Assembly: GCA_001603595.1 (NCBI GenBank)
Contig: LUZK01000009.1
Coordinates: 1 to 64,000 of the forward strand
Length of the DNA stretch: 64,000 nt
From: Bacteroidales bacterium Bact_19
Lineage (GTDB): Bacteria > Bacteroidota > Bacteroidia > Bacteroidales > ML635J-15
Direction of reading: 5' to 3'
Positions 1-9,259 of this stretch are shown piece by piece. Position 1 is the stretch's first letter. Each line of letters starts with the position of its first letter. The notes under the pieces were generated by a model. That model made no database searches and had not been told where the DNA came from. It saw only the letters and a list, made by a program, of their open reading frames with translations. Position numbers and translations under genes: made by a program.

Positions 1-2
1 GT

Positions 3-206
3 AGTTTCGGATATGAAAAAGAGCATTATGAGATTTCAATGAAGATCGGAGAGCTTGTTTTATTTCCGGCAGTTAGAAAAGCTGTTGATGATGACGAAAT
101 TGTTGTGGCAGCCGGTACAAGTTGCAGATGTCAGATTCAAGACGGAACGGGAGCATATGCTTTACATCCAATCGAAGTATTGTTTAATGCTTTAAAACAA
201 CAATAA
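3..206 (+). CDS. C-terminal fragment of FAD-linked oxidase / Fe-S (CCG-domain) oxidoreductase, truncated by window edge
   Basis: Open frame from base 3 to TAA at 206; peptide ends ...VVAAGTSCRCQIQDGTGAYALHPIEVLFNALKQQ, typical of the C-terminus of FAD-binding/(Fe-S) oxidoreductases. Confidence 0.6.
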   Translation, partial: SFGYEKEHYEISMKIGELVLFPAVRKAVDDDEIVVAAGTSCRCQIQDGTGAYALHPIEVLFNALKQQ

Positions 207-289
207 AGTATAATTTTATATTATCTTAAGATAAAACCATATTTTATTTGTAAAAGCAATTGTATTTTTGCAAAGAATTTTTGATTGAA

Positions 290-1132
290 ATGACTGATAT
301 AGAAGCTATTAAAATACGCAAATCTGTTCGCAAATACGAAAAACGAGAACTTAGTCCCGAAATTATAAAGGAAATTATTCATTTTATTCAAAATCCTTGT
401 AAGGGACCTTTTGGTAATGAAACAAGATTTATTTTTATTGAAAAACCTGTTGCTAAAGCAAAGGAAAAAGTTCGACTTGGTACTTATGGTTTTATCTCTA
501 ATGCTTTGTATTTTATTGGCGGATGTGTTGAAAAATTTGAATTTTCAGAAGTAGATTACGGTTACTGCCTCGAAAAAATTGTAATACGTCTTACATCAAT
601 GGGGCTTGGAACATGCTGGATTGGAGGAACTTTCAATCGTAAAGACTATGCTAAATTATTGGATTTAAAACCCAACGAAACAATTCCGGCAATAACGCCG
701 GTGGGATATAAAGCCGAAGATAAAACTTTAAGAGAAAAATTAGGACTCACATTCACAGACGGAAGCAAAAGATATAACTTCGACACATTATTTTTTGAGG
801 AAAGTTTAAATAAGCCTTTGATTTTCGATCCTGATGATCCTTATCATAAAGCACTTGAGTGCGTTCGACTTGCTCCCTCAGCAGTAAATAAGCAACCCTG
901 GAGGGTAATTAAGGTGGGAAGTAAATATCACTTTTACCTAAAAAGAGAAAAAATTACTGGAGCTCCTAAATCTACAGATCTTCAAAAAATTGATATGGGA
1001 ATAGCACTATCTAATTTTAAAATGGCTCTAAATGAGTTAAACATCCGCGGGAAGTGGCATATTCATAATCCGAATATTTGTGATCTTGAATACATCATAA
1101 GCTGGATTGACGAAATTCATTTCATGCAATAA
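290..1132 (+). CDS. Nitroreductase family protein (putative TM-nitroreductase type)
   Basis: ORF with IRKSVRKYEKRELSPEII, GLGTCWIGGTFNR, LAPSAVNKQPWRV motifs; ATG at 290 preferred over upstream TTG at 260. Confidence 0.8.
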   Translation: MTDIEAIKIRKSVRKYEKRELSPEIIKEIIHFIQNPCKGPFGNETRFIFIEKPVAKAKEKVRLGTYGFISNALYFIGGCVEKFEFSEVDYGYCLEKIVIRLTSMGLGTCWIGGTFNRKDYAKLLDLKPNETIPAITPVGYKAEDKTLREKLGLTFTDGSKRYNFDTLFFEESLNKPLIFDPDDPYHKALECVRLAPSAVNKQPWRVIKVGSKYHFYLKREKITGAPKSTDLQKIDMGIALSNFKMALNELNIRGKWHIHNPNICDLEYIISWIDEIHFMQ

Positions 1133-1133
1133 T

Positions 1134-1655
1134 CTATTCTTCTCCTGTTTTATTTAGTATTTGGGGGTAGTTTTGTTCACATTTGTTTGGTTTTTCATCA
1201 CAAGCCGTTTTCCGAATTTGCAGTAAATTGCTTTTATTAGTTTTTATTACAAGGCAACCTTTAGGATCTATCATTCCAAGTATAACAGCAAATAAAATCA
1301 TTAATGGAACAATACAATAGATTAATGCCGGTAACCAAAATTCTGCAAAATTATAAACAATCCCATCCTCTGGGTGTTTTGGATTATAAATTATTTTTAT
1401 GTAGCTGTCTTTTTCTGCATCAAGAGTTGAATTTCCTTTAATTTTATATTCTTTTCCATCAATTTCATACTTTATTAAGGGAATAGTTTGCAAAACTTCT
1501 TTTGTTTCCTTATCCGAAATAATTTCTAACTCAATAATTTTTCCTGTTGTAAAATTGCTTTTACGAATTTTTTCAAAGCGATTTATTAAATAAAAAGTAA
1601 TAATCAAAAGTATGCTTAATAAAAGCAGATTACCGCGACTAATTCTTATTTTCAT
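1134..1655 (-). CDS. DUF3592-like membrane protein
   Basis: N-terminal and central TM segments, YEIDGKEYKIKGNS...IIYNPKHPEDG motif resembling DUF3592. Confidence 0.55.
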   Translation of the reverse strand: MKIRISRGNLLLLSILLIITFYLINRFEKIRKSNFTTGKIIELEIISDKETKEVLQTIPLIKYEIDGKEYKIKGNSTLDAEKDSYIKIIYNPKHPEDGIVYNFAEFWLPALIYCIVPLMILFAVILGMIDPKGCLVIKTNKSNLLQIRKTACDEKPNKCEQNYPQILNKTGEE

Positions 1656-1716
1656 CTTTAACTTTTTTACAATACTATTATGTTGTAAATATATTTTTTT
1701 AATTGATTGAATTGAA

Positions 1717-1724
1717 TATATTTG
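1717..1724 (+). promoter_or_regulatory. Bacteroidota-type -7 box (TATATTTG) upstream of DUF1015 gene
   Basis: TANNTTTG consensus match 35 bp upstream of ATG 1759; -33 element not clear. Confidence 0.35.
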
Positions 1725-1758
1725 CCGAAATTTAATTAAAAACTAAATAAATTGAGAT

Positions 1759-3006
1759 ATGACAATAGTAAAACCGTTTAAAGGGCTTCGTCCGCCCAAG
1801 GAGATTGTTGAAAGAGTTTCGTGTTTACCTTATGATGTAATGAATAGTGAAGAAGCTGCTCAAATGGCAGCCGGAAAACAGGAATCCTTGTTACACGTTA
1901 CAAGAGCAGAAATTGACTTACCTGCCGGGACAGACATTCATAGCGAAGTCGTTTATGAAAAAGCTGTTGAAAATTTCAAAAAAATGCAGGAAAACGGATG
2001 GCTTAAGGAAGATCCTGAAAGAAGATATTATATTTATGCTCAAACTATGGAAGGCCGTACTCAATACGGTATTGTAGGATGTGCACATTTCGAAGATTAC
2101 TTTAACGGCGTAATCAAAAAGCATGAATTAACTCGTCCCGATAAAGAAGAAGACAGAATGATTCTTACAAAATATACCAATGCCAATATTGAACCTGTAT
2201 TCTTCTCTTACAAAGCTATTGCTGAACTCGACCAAATTGTTGAAAATATAGTAAAAAATCAGGCTCCGGAGTATGATTTTGTCGCAGAAGACGGCTTTGG
2301 ACATCATTTCTGGGTAGTTTATGATCAGGAAACAAATAAGAGAATCGAAGAATTATTTGCAACCAAAGTTCCTTATGTTTATGTTGCTGACGGACACCAT
2401 CGTACAGCAGCAGCTTCAAGAATCGGTAAGGAGAGAGCAGAAAAAAATCCTAACCATACTGGCAACGAAGAATATTGCTATTTTATGGCTGTTTACTTTC
2501 CCGATAATCAATTGAAAATTATTGACTATAATCGTGTTGTTAAAGATCTAAACGGACTTAGTTCAGAAGACTTTATGAATCGTTTAGTACAGGATTTCTT
2601 TGTTCAGGATATGGGAACGGAAATTTACAAACCATCTGCTCATCACGAATTTAGCATGTACCTCGATGGTCACTGGTATAAATTAAATGCAAAACCACAT
2701 ACTTACAACGATAATGATCCTCTTGAAACATTAGACGTAAATGTGCTTTCAAAATATGTTCTTGATAATATTCTCGGTATTTCAGATTTGAGAACAAGCA
2801 AACGAATTGATTTTGTTGGAGGCATCAGAGGTTTGGGAGAATTGAAGAAAAGAGTTGACAGCGGTGAAATGAAAGTTGCTTTTGCGCTTTATCCGGTTTC
2901 TATGGATCAACTCATCAAAATAGCTGATACCGGTAATATCATGCCGCCAAAAACAACCTGGTTTGAGCCAAAACTACGTTCAGGCTTGGTAATTCATAAA
3001 TTATAA
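1759..3006 (+). CDS. DUF1015 family protein
   Basis: PFKGLRPPKEIVERVSCLPYDVMNSEEA, VPYVYVADGHHRTAAASR, FVGGIRGL motifs. Confidence 0.88.
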   Translation: MTIVKPFKGLRPPKEIVERVSCLPYDVMNSEEAAQMAAGKQESLLHVTRAEIDLPAGTDIHSEVVYEKAVENFKKMQENGWLKEDPERRYYIYAQTMEGRTQYGIVGCAHFEDYFNGVIKKHELTRPDKEEDRMILTKYTNANIEPVFFSYKAIAELDQIVENIVKNQAPEYDFVAEDGFGHHFWVVYDQETNKRIEELFATKVPYVYVADGHHRTAAASRIGKERAEKNPNHTGNEEYCYFMAVYFPDNQLKIIDYNRVVKDLNGLSSEDFMNRLVQDFFVQDMGTEIYKPSAHHEFSMYLDGHWYKLNAKPHTYNDNDPLETLDVNVLSKYVLDNILGISDLRTSKRIDFVGGIRGLGELKKRVDSGEMKVAFALYPVSMDQLIKIADTGNIMPPKTTWFEPKLRSGLVIHKL

Positions 3007-3023
3007 TATTTCAAAATTATTTC

Positions 3024-3067
3024 AAAAGTTCGTTTTCGGAAACTTCCTGAACGAACTTTTTTTATTT
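3024..3067 (+). terminator. Intrinsic terminator after DUF1015 gene
   Basis: Perfect 11-bp stem AAAAGTTCGTT / AACGAACTTTT followed by T-run, with nested GGAA/TTCC. Confidence 0.75.
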
Positions 3068-3069
3068 AT

Positions 3070-4185
3070 ATGGACAATATTATTCTATATTTTTTAATTG
3101 CCTTTACAGTAAACTATGTTTTACTGTTCATAATTTTTGCGGTTTTTTTTGCTACACGTAAAATTATAAGTACTGAAAAACAAAATATTATTTCATCTCA
3201 GTATTTTGTAAGTGTAATTATTGCCGTAAGAAACGAAGAAAAAAATATTGAGACTCTTATACAGAGTCTTAAAAACCAAAAAGGGATTAATAACTACGAA
3301 GTTCTTCTTATTGACGATCATTCAGAAGATAGAACTATTGATATAGCTAGGCGTTCAATAGACGATAAATTTCGAGTCTTACAATTGCCTAAGGAAAGGA
3401 TGGGGAAAAAAGAGGCTTTAAAATTCGGATTTTTTAATTCGAATGGAGAGATAATAGCTTTTACTGATGCAGATTGCATTGTACCCGAATATTGGTTATA
3501 TACTTTGCTTAATCAGTTACAAAACACTAACTCACAAATGGTTTGTGGGCCTGTTGAGTTTTATGGAAATAAAAATCTTTTTGCCGAGATTATTAATCTT
3601 GAATTTTTAAGTTTAACAGGAATTGGGGCAGCATCTTTTTTCGTTAATAAACCTTTTATGTGTAACGGTGCGAATTATGCAGTTTATAAAAGTATTTATC
3701 AAGATTCGATGCCATTTATCAAGTACGAGTTTACCTCCGGAGATGATGTTTTTTTGCTGCATAAAGTAAAACAAAACCATAAAATTACGTTTTGCAACTC
3801 GTATGAGGCTATTGTAAAAACTAAAGCACCTGCATCGTTAAAAGAATTTTTTACTCAACGCTTAAGGTGGGGATCAAAAATTAAAGGATATAGGGATTTT
3901 TTTGCTATTTATGTATCCATTACGGGATTTATAATGTCATTTGCAATTTTATTCTCTATAGTAATGATTTTTTTTACAAATAATCCTGATATATATATAT
4001 GGCTAATTTTTTTAAAGTTATCTACAGACTTCTTATTTCTGTTAACCGTAACTGATTTTTATAAACAGAAAAAACTTTTGCGGGTTTTTATTTTGCTTGA
4101 ATTGTTACATCCGATATACATTATCAGCACGGCATTAATTTCTATATTTTACAAGCCTTTGTGGAAGGGCAGAAGAATCAATTAA
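3070..4185 (+). CDS. Glycosyltransferase family 2 (membrane)
   Basis: SVIIAVRNEEKNIETLIQSLKNQ, LLIDDHSEDRT, AFTDADC, QRLRWGSK (QxxRW) motifs. Confidence 0.85.
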   Translation: MDNIILYFLIAFTVNYVLLFIIFAVFFATRKIISTEKQNIISSQYFVSVIIAVRNEEKNIETLIQSLKNQKGINNYEVLLIDDHSEDRTIDIARRSIDDKFRVLQLPKERMGKKEALKFGFFNSNGEIIAFTDADCIVPEYWLYTLLNQLQNTNSQMVCGPVEFYGNKNLFAEIINLEFLSLTGIGAASFFVNKPFMCNGANYAVYKSIYQDSMPFIKYEFTSGDDVFLLHKVKQNHKITFCNSYEAIVKTKAPASLKEFFTQRLRWGSKIKGYRDFFAIYVSITGFIMSFAILFSIVMIFFTNNPDIYIWLIFLKLSTDFLFLLTVTDFYKQKKLLRVFILLELLHPIYIISTALISIFYKPLWKGRRIN

Positions 4186-4587
4186 TTGAAAAAGGCAGAA
4201 TTTCTTTATATTACTATAATTACTATCCTTTATCAATCAAGTTAAAAGTATCCAGATTTTTAATTGCTAAATACTTTTTGTTAAACTATTGGGAGAATAA
4301 AAATTTTTTTAATCTCAAGAGTATTCGTCTTAGTAAGGTATTCGGGTTTTTCTCAATTTATCGGAAAAAAAGAAGAGTAAAATCCTTTAAAACAAACAAA
4401 CTACACAAACTATAGCGAACATAGTATCACTTAACAACTTTAAAAAATTAAATCACAACTTAAGTAAATGGGATTAAACATATAAGTGTTAAAACCTTTA
4501 ATTAAATGTAATATTTTTGCGTTACAGGAATTATTGTATGAGCTTTAGATTAAATCAAAAACAAACTAAACATCTGAATCATTTTCT

Positions 4588-5499
4588 TTACAAAAAAAAC
4601 AATGCTACCCCAAATATAGAAATAATGGTTCCGATTACTTCAAAGGGTTTTATTTTTTCTTTGTTGATTAACATTGATGGATAAATTATTATAACTGGAG
4701 CAAGTGAAGTTAAAGTAGCGGCGATTCCTGCCGAAGTGTGTTTTAGTGCGATTAACGAAAAACTAACTCCTATAAAAGGTCCAATGAACGAACCAAGAGA
4801 TACGGCTCCGATTGCTGGTTTGTTTTTTAATCCCTCAAAAGTTTTTCGCCATAGTTTAAATGATGAAATTATAATTATATAGCCGATTACTCCAGCAATT
4901 ATTCTTATCTGAGTTGATTCAAAAGCATCATATCCTGACATTCCTTTTTTACTGAGGACTAATCCGCCGGCCTGTCCGGCTGCTCCTCCAAATGCAAGCA
5001 AGAATCCTTTTAATCTTTTGAAAAGATTTTTTGCTATGGGTTCTGTATTTTTGTGATTTCTTCGACCAAAATACACTACTATTGCAATACCTGAGATTGT
5101 AACAAACATTGCAAAAACTTGAAAAAAACTCATTTTCTCTTTAAGTAGCAAAATTCCGAAAATTGCAGCCAAAGGAGGTACTAAAGACATCACCAGCATC
5201 GAAAGGCGAGCACCTATTACAACAAATGATTGAAACAACATTATATCTCCAACAACAAAGCCTATAAGTCCGGAAATAAGCAACCAAATCCAATTATTTA
5301 GCGGAATATGTGCAGGGATAATAAATCCTCGTGTTATAAACAGAAATAGACTCATGTAGCCAAGAGCAATAAACATCCTGATCATATTCATCGGTACACT
5401 GCCTATTCTTTTGCCCGCGTATTCGTAACTCAAAGCACTTATCGTCCAGCAAAATGAGGTAAGAATTGCAAAAATTTCACCGTAATAATTATTAAACAT
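4588..5499 (-). CDS. DMT-superfamily (EamA) transporter
   Basis: Duplicated EamA-type helices; AALSYEYAGKRIG, LVPPLAAIFGILLLKEK, LTSLAPVIIIYPSMLINKEK. Confidence 0.85.
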   Translation of the reverse strand: MFNNYYGEIFAILTSFCWTISALSYEYAGKRIGSVPMNMIRMFIALGYMSLFLFITRGFIIPAHIPLNNWIWLLISGLIGFVVGDIMLFQSFVVIGARLSMLVMSLVPPLAAIFGILLLKEKMSFFQVFAMFVTISGIAIVVYFGRRNHKNTEPIAKNLFKRLKGFLLAFGGAAGQAGGLVLSKKGMSGYDAFESTQIRIIAGVIGYIIIISSFKLWRKTFEGLKNKPAIGAVSLGSFIGPFIGVSFSLIALKHTSAGIAATLTSLAPVIIIYPSMLINKEKIKPFEVIGTIISIFGVALFFL

Positions 5500-5573
5500 A
5501 AATAAATTTTCGGCAAAATTAAAATTATTTGATTACAGTTAAAGACGAGATTGTGTAATATTTATGGACTTGT

Positions 5574-6623
5574 TTAAATATCTCGCTGTAAAGTAAAAGC
5601 TATTGTTGTTCCAACACCAAGAGTACTTCTTGCGTTTACTTTTTGTCCGTGTGCTTCGATAATATGTTTTACAATAGCAAGTCCTAATCCTGATCCTCCG
5701 CTGTTTAACGATCTGCTTTTGTCAACTCTGTAAAATCTTTCAAAAATCCGAGGTAAATCTTCGGCAGGAATACCAATACCATTATCTGTAATTTCTACAA
5801 GTATGTTCTCATCCATATCAAAAAATTCTGCTTTTACGAAACCTCCTTCGTTGTTATAATTTATGGCATTGATAATTAAATTTGAAAAAACCTGACGAAT
5901 GTACTCTTTATCGCCAATGCAATAATAATTTTTGTCGTAATGTTTAATTATATCGATTTTTATTTTTTTCTCCTTGCTGATTTCTTCCACTGCTTCGATG
6001 CAATCTTTGCATATCTCCACCGGATTGAAGGATTGCATACGTAGTTTAAGTTGACCTGATTCTAACTTTGTAATTGCATCAAGGTCGGTTACAATATTAA
6101 TCATTCGATTAATATTTTTTTCTATCTTTCGTAGATATTTTTCGTTAATGGAATCATCTTTTAATCCTCCTTCGAGCAGTGTGATAGTGTATCCTTGGAT
6201 GTTAAAGATAGGAGTTTTTAACTCATGAGAAACATTTCCCACAAATTCTTTACGATAATTACTTAAGTTTATGATTTCGTTCATTTTTTGTTCTTGTTCT
6301 TCCATCCAGCGATTGACATCTGAATTAACCTGTCTGATGAGGTCTGTTCTATAATTAAATTTTTCGGGATTACCCGGTTTTCCTGTTTTGTGCTGATTAA
6401 TTGTTTTATAGATAAGCCTGATTCTTTTGTAAAGAAATGATAATATCATTGTTCTTAATAAAAGAAAAGAAAAGACAAAAGCTATCAGAAAGAAGATAAT
6501 TGCAATATTCCAATTAACATCGAAACTAAAAATCAAATCTCCAATAAATAATAAAATTCCTATGAATATACTTAAAAACAATGAAAAGTAGAATGAGATA
6601 TTATTTGCACTATATTCTTTCAT
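5574..6623 (-). CDS. PhoR-like sensor histidine kinase
   Basis: Two TM segments, H-box FVGNVSHELKTPIFNI, N/G boxes NLIINAINY, DNGIGIPAEDLPRIFERFYRVD, GSGLGLAIVKHI. Confidence 0.9.
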   Translation of the reverse strand: MKEYSANNISFYFSLFLSIFIGILLFIGDLIFSFDVNWNIAIIFFLIAFVFSFLLLRTMILSFLYKRIRLIYKTINQHKTGKPGNPEKFNYRTDLIRQVNSDVNRWMEEQEQKMNEIINLSNYRKEFVGNVSHELKTPIFNIQGYTITLLEGGLKDDSINEKYLRKIEKNINRMINIVTDLDAITKLESGQLKLRMQSFNPVEICKDCIEAVEEISKEKKIKIDIIKHYDKNYYCIGDKEYIRQVFSNLIINAINYNNEGGFVKAEFFDMDENILVEITDNGIGIPAEDLPRIFERFYRVDKSRSLNSGGSGLGLAIVKHIIEAHGQKVNARSTLGVGTTIAFTLQRDI

Positions 6624-6624
6624 T

Positions 6625-7317
6625 TTATTCTAAATTAAATTTGTATCCTACAGCTTTTATGGTCGTTATGTAATTGTTGCCGATTTTTTCTCTTAACTTT
6701 TTAATGTGAACATCAATAGTTCTGTCTCCAACAATAACATCATTGCCCCAAACTTTTGAATAAATTTCTTCTCGCGTAAAAACTTTTCCAGGTTGAGAAA
6801 CAAGGAGTTTTAGTAATTTAAACTCTTTCTTAGGCAATGAAATTTCTTTTTTTCCAACATAAACCTTTCTTGACTCGAAATCAATTTTTATATCTCCTGA
6901 TATAAAAATTTTATTTTCAAGATCATCTCTTTTGATTTTTCGTTTCAATAAAGCTTCTATTCTTTTTATTAGAACTGTGGATTTAATTGGTTTGGCTACA
7001 TAATCATCTGCCCCGGACTCAAATCCTATAATTTGACTGTAATCTTCATTCCGAGCTGTTAAAAGACATATAATTACATCATCTAGTTGGGGATTTTCTC
7101 TTAATTCTTTGCAAACATCCATACCATTTTTTTTTGGCATCATTACATCCAGAAGAATTAAATCCGGTTTATGTTTCAAGGATTTTTCAATAGCCTCTTC
7201 TCCATTTTCAGCTGAGTAAACTCTGTAGTTTTCTTTCTTTAGATTATACGATAAAAATTCTAGGATGTCGGGGTCGTCATCAGCTAAAAGGATTTTTGCT
7301 TTATAATTTTTATCCAT
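6625..7317 (-). CDS. PhoB/OmpR-family response regulator
   Basis: LLADDDPDILEFL, LILLDVMMPKKNGMDV, winged-helix DNA-binding domain ...VGDRTIDVHIKKLREKIG. Confidence 0.92.
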   Translation of the reverse strand: MDKNYKAKILLADDDPDILEFLSYNLKKENYRVYSAENGEEAIEKSLKHKPDLILLDVMMPKKNGMDVCKELRENPQLDDVIICLLTARNEDYSQIIGFESGADDYVAKPIKSTVLIKRIEALLKRKIKRDDLENKIFISGDIKIDFESRKVYVGKKEISLPKKEFKLLKLLVSQPGKVFTREEIYSKVWGNDVIVGDRTIDVHIKKLREKIGNNYITTIKAVGYKFNLE

Positions 7318-7330
7318 ATTGGCAAAATTA

Positions 7331-9259
7331 CTATTCTATTGTTATTTCAAAAATTTCTCCCACATAATCTTTTGCGGGGAAAGGTATATTTTCTTGTAAA
7401 TAAGGAGAACCGGGCCACCAGTTGGTGTTGTGAAATTCCTGAGTAACGATTAAGAGCATTTGGTTATCCGGAATCATTGAAACGGTATAATCTACATATC
7501 CAACTTCATAAAGTTTATCTTTTTCGGGACCAATCCTCCATATAATTTTATCGGGTTGCCAATCAATCTGAAAATAATAGTAATCTCTACCGAATAATTC
7601 TTTGTCCAGAGCCATGTACTTGGTTGTTATCGCTCTGTAAACATCTTCCCAGCGATGAGCTAAATAGGTTTTATTCTCATGCTTTACGGGATGACAGCCA
7701 GTACTAAAATTTTTTGGTTCCCAGCAGGCCATATCCCAATTGGTGCAGCATACAGCAATGTTTTTATCGTCTTTCAGAACATCGGCCGGAAGTTTAATAT
7801 TCCAAGCATTGATTTTTGTAGGTATGCCTTCAAAATTTTTATAAATAGGAGGATAACAATTATCAGGACAATAAGGTACAGTTTTTAAAATTTCAAAATC
7901 TATTTCGCTGTAAGCAACTCGTTCAACTCTATCATCGAGGCGTCCGCCCCAATAAGTTTTCATATAACCTTTTTTCCTACATGGACGACGAAGATTCCAT
8001 CCTGTTTCATTTTCGCCTATTCCTCCTTGATATATTAACCAAATTGCATTTGTTATTCCATTCCAAACACCATCATCATTTAGTAGTCGTGTAAGTTTTG
8101 CTTTAACCGTAAATTTTCCGTAAGCAAATCCATGCCTAGTAATCATACCGGCATTTTGTTTTTGCCAATTGCCAAATTCAGATTTTGGATTTCGAATAGT
8201 AATTTTTTTATTTACAGTATCGCAATGTATTATTTCACAAGGTTGTGGAGCAGTTTTTGGCAAAACTCTTATTCTATCTTTTGTTTTGTAAAAGGCTCTT
8301 ACCCAATTATATTCTTCTTTAGTAAAGTTGCCGTCAAAAACATCTGCAATAACCGGAATGTTGTCAAATTTTGAGCTTTCATCAATATAGTGAATAAACT
8401 GGCTTACCGGAGCATTTCTGTATAATTTTTCATCAGTGCCGCAAGTGCATGAATAAAACTTTCTGAAATCTTTGGAATTATTGTTTACAAATTTCCATTC
8501 CTGAATATAAATACCTTTACCCAGATCAGGAGAGGCTTTTACATTTATAAATTTTGGAATATATTCTACTTTTAGGTTTTCAAATTTCTTCCCATCTCCG
8601 AATCTAAAGTAGTAAAACGGATTTATAAAAGTATTGTCTTTTGTGAGTTTAATATTTTTTATGTATTCGGGGATTTTTTGATAGTCGCTTTTATTTACTA
8701 CAACAATCATAAAACTATAATCTCCGACTCGCGGATTTCTTTTCCATCTGTCGTTTTCTCCTTCCCAAAAATATTTATCTTCGTTTCTCGGATTTCCTAA
8801 AATCCTGAAGCTATCTCTTATATTAACTGTTTCTCCGGGTTTTATTTTTCCGGCAAATTTAAATTCTATATTTGTATCTTCCCAACTCCCGTAAAAATTT
8901 TCGTGAGCAAATTCGTGTTGCAAAATAGGATTTGATTTAGAAACTTCAGGCCATTTGTATGATTCGTTTTGATAATAAATTTTGTAATAATATTCATCTT
9001 CTTTTGCCGAATTGTTTTTTAATGTGAATGCAAAATTGAAATATCCGTTGGTAGTTTGTTTTTTTGATGGAATAATAAATCCGGTAATAATTGCATCTTC
9101 ATAATCCATCCATATTACAGAAGACGAATAATTTGCCGGAACTTTAATGTCTTTAATAATTATTGTATCCGAAATTTTAGTTTTGTAGTTTTTACAAGAA
9201 AATGCGAAAACTATTGCAATAATTAAAATGTAAATCAAATTATTTCCTTTCATAATCAA
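7331..9259 (-). CDS. Lipoprotein with C-terminal GH16-like (concanavalin fold) domain
   Basis: Lipobox AFSC; region MITRHGFAYGKFTVKAKLTRL..NAIWLIYQ...YSEIDFEIL contains an E-x-D-x-E GH16-type catalytic motif; C-term YYYFQIDWQPDKIIWRIG as in GH16. Confidence 0.6.
   Translation of the reverse strand: MIMKGNNLIYILIIAIVFAFSCKNYKTKISDTIIIKDIKVPANYSSSVIWMDYEDAIITGFIIPSKKQTTNGYFNFAFTLKNNSAKEDEYYYKIYYQNESYKWPEVSKSNPILQHEFAHENFYGSWEDTNIEFKFAGKIKPGETVNIRDSFRILGNPRNEDKYFWEGENDRWKRNPRVGDYSFMIVVVNKSDYQKIPEYIKNIKLTKDNTFINPFYYFRFGDGKKFENLKVEYIPKFINVKASPDLGKGIYIQEWKFVNNNSKDFRKFYSCTCGTDEKLYRNAPVSQFIHYIDESSKFDNIPVIADVFDGNFTKEEYNWVRAFYKTKDRIRVLPKTAPQPCEIIHCDTVNKKITIRNPKSEFGNWQKQNAGMITRHGFAYGKFTVKAKLTRLLNDDGVWNGITNAIWLIYQGGIGENETGWNLRRPCRKKGYMKTYWGGRLDDRVERVAYSEIDFEILKTVPYCPDNCYPPIYKNFEGIPTKINAWNIKLPADVLKDDKNIAVCCTNWDMACWEPKNFSTGCHPVKHENKTYLAHRWEDVYRAITTKYMALDKELFGRDYYYFQIDWQPDKIIWRIGPEKDKLYEVGYVDYTVSMIPDNQMLLIVTQEFHNTNWWPGSPYLQENIPFPAKDYVGEIFEITIE

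Noticed and set aside
3970-4010. Short (AT)n run near 3990 as a phase-variation repeat
   Set aside because: Too short (tatatatata) to support a contingency locus, and it lies inside an intact GT2 ORF
4161-4415. 84-aa ORF overlapping the end of the GT2 gene
   Set aside because: Basic, Lys/Asn/Phe-rich sequence from an AT-rich intergenic region; no conserved motif, overlaps the GT2 C-terminus
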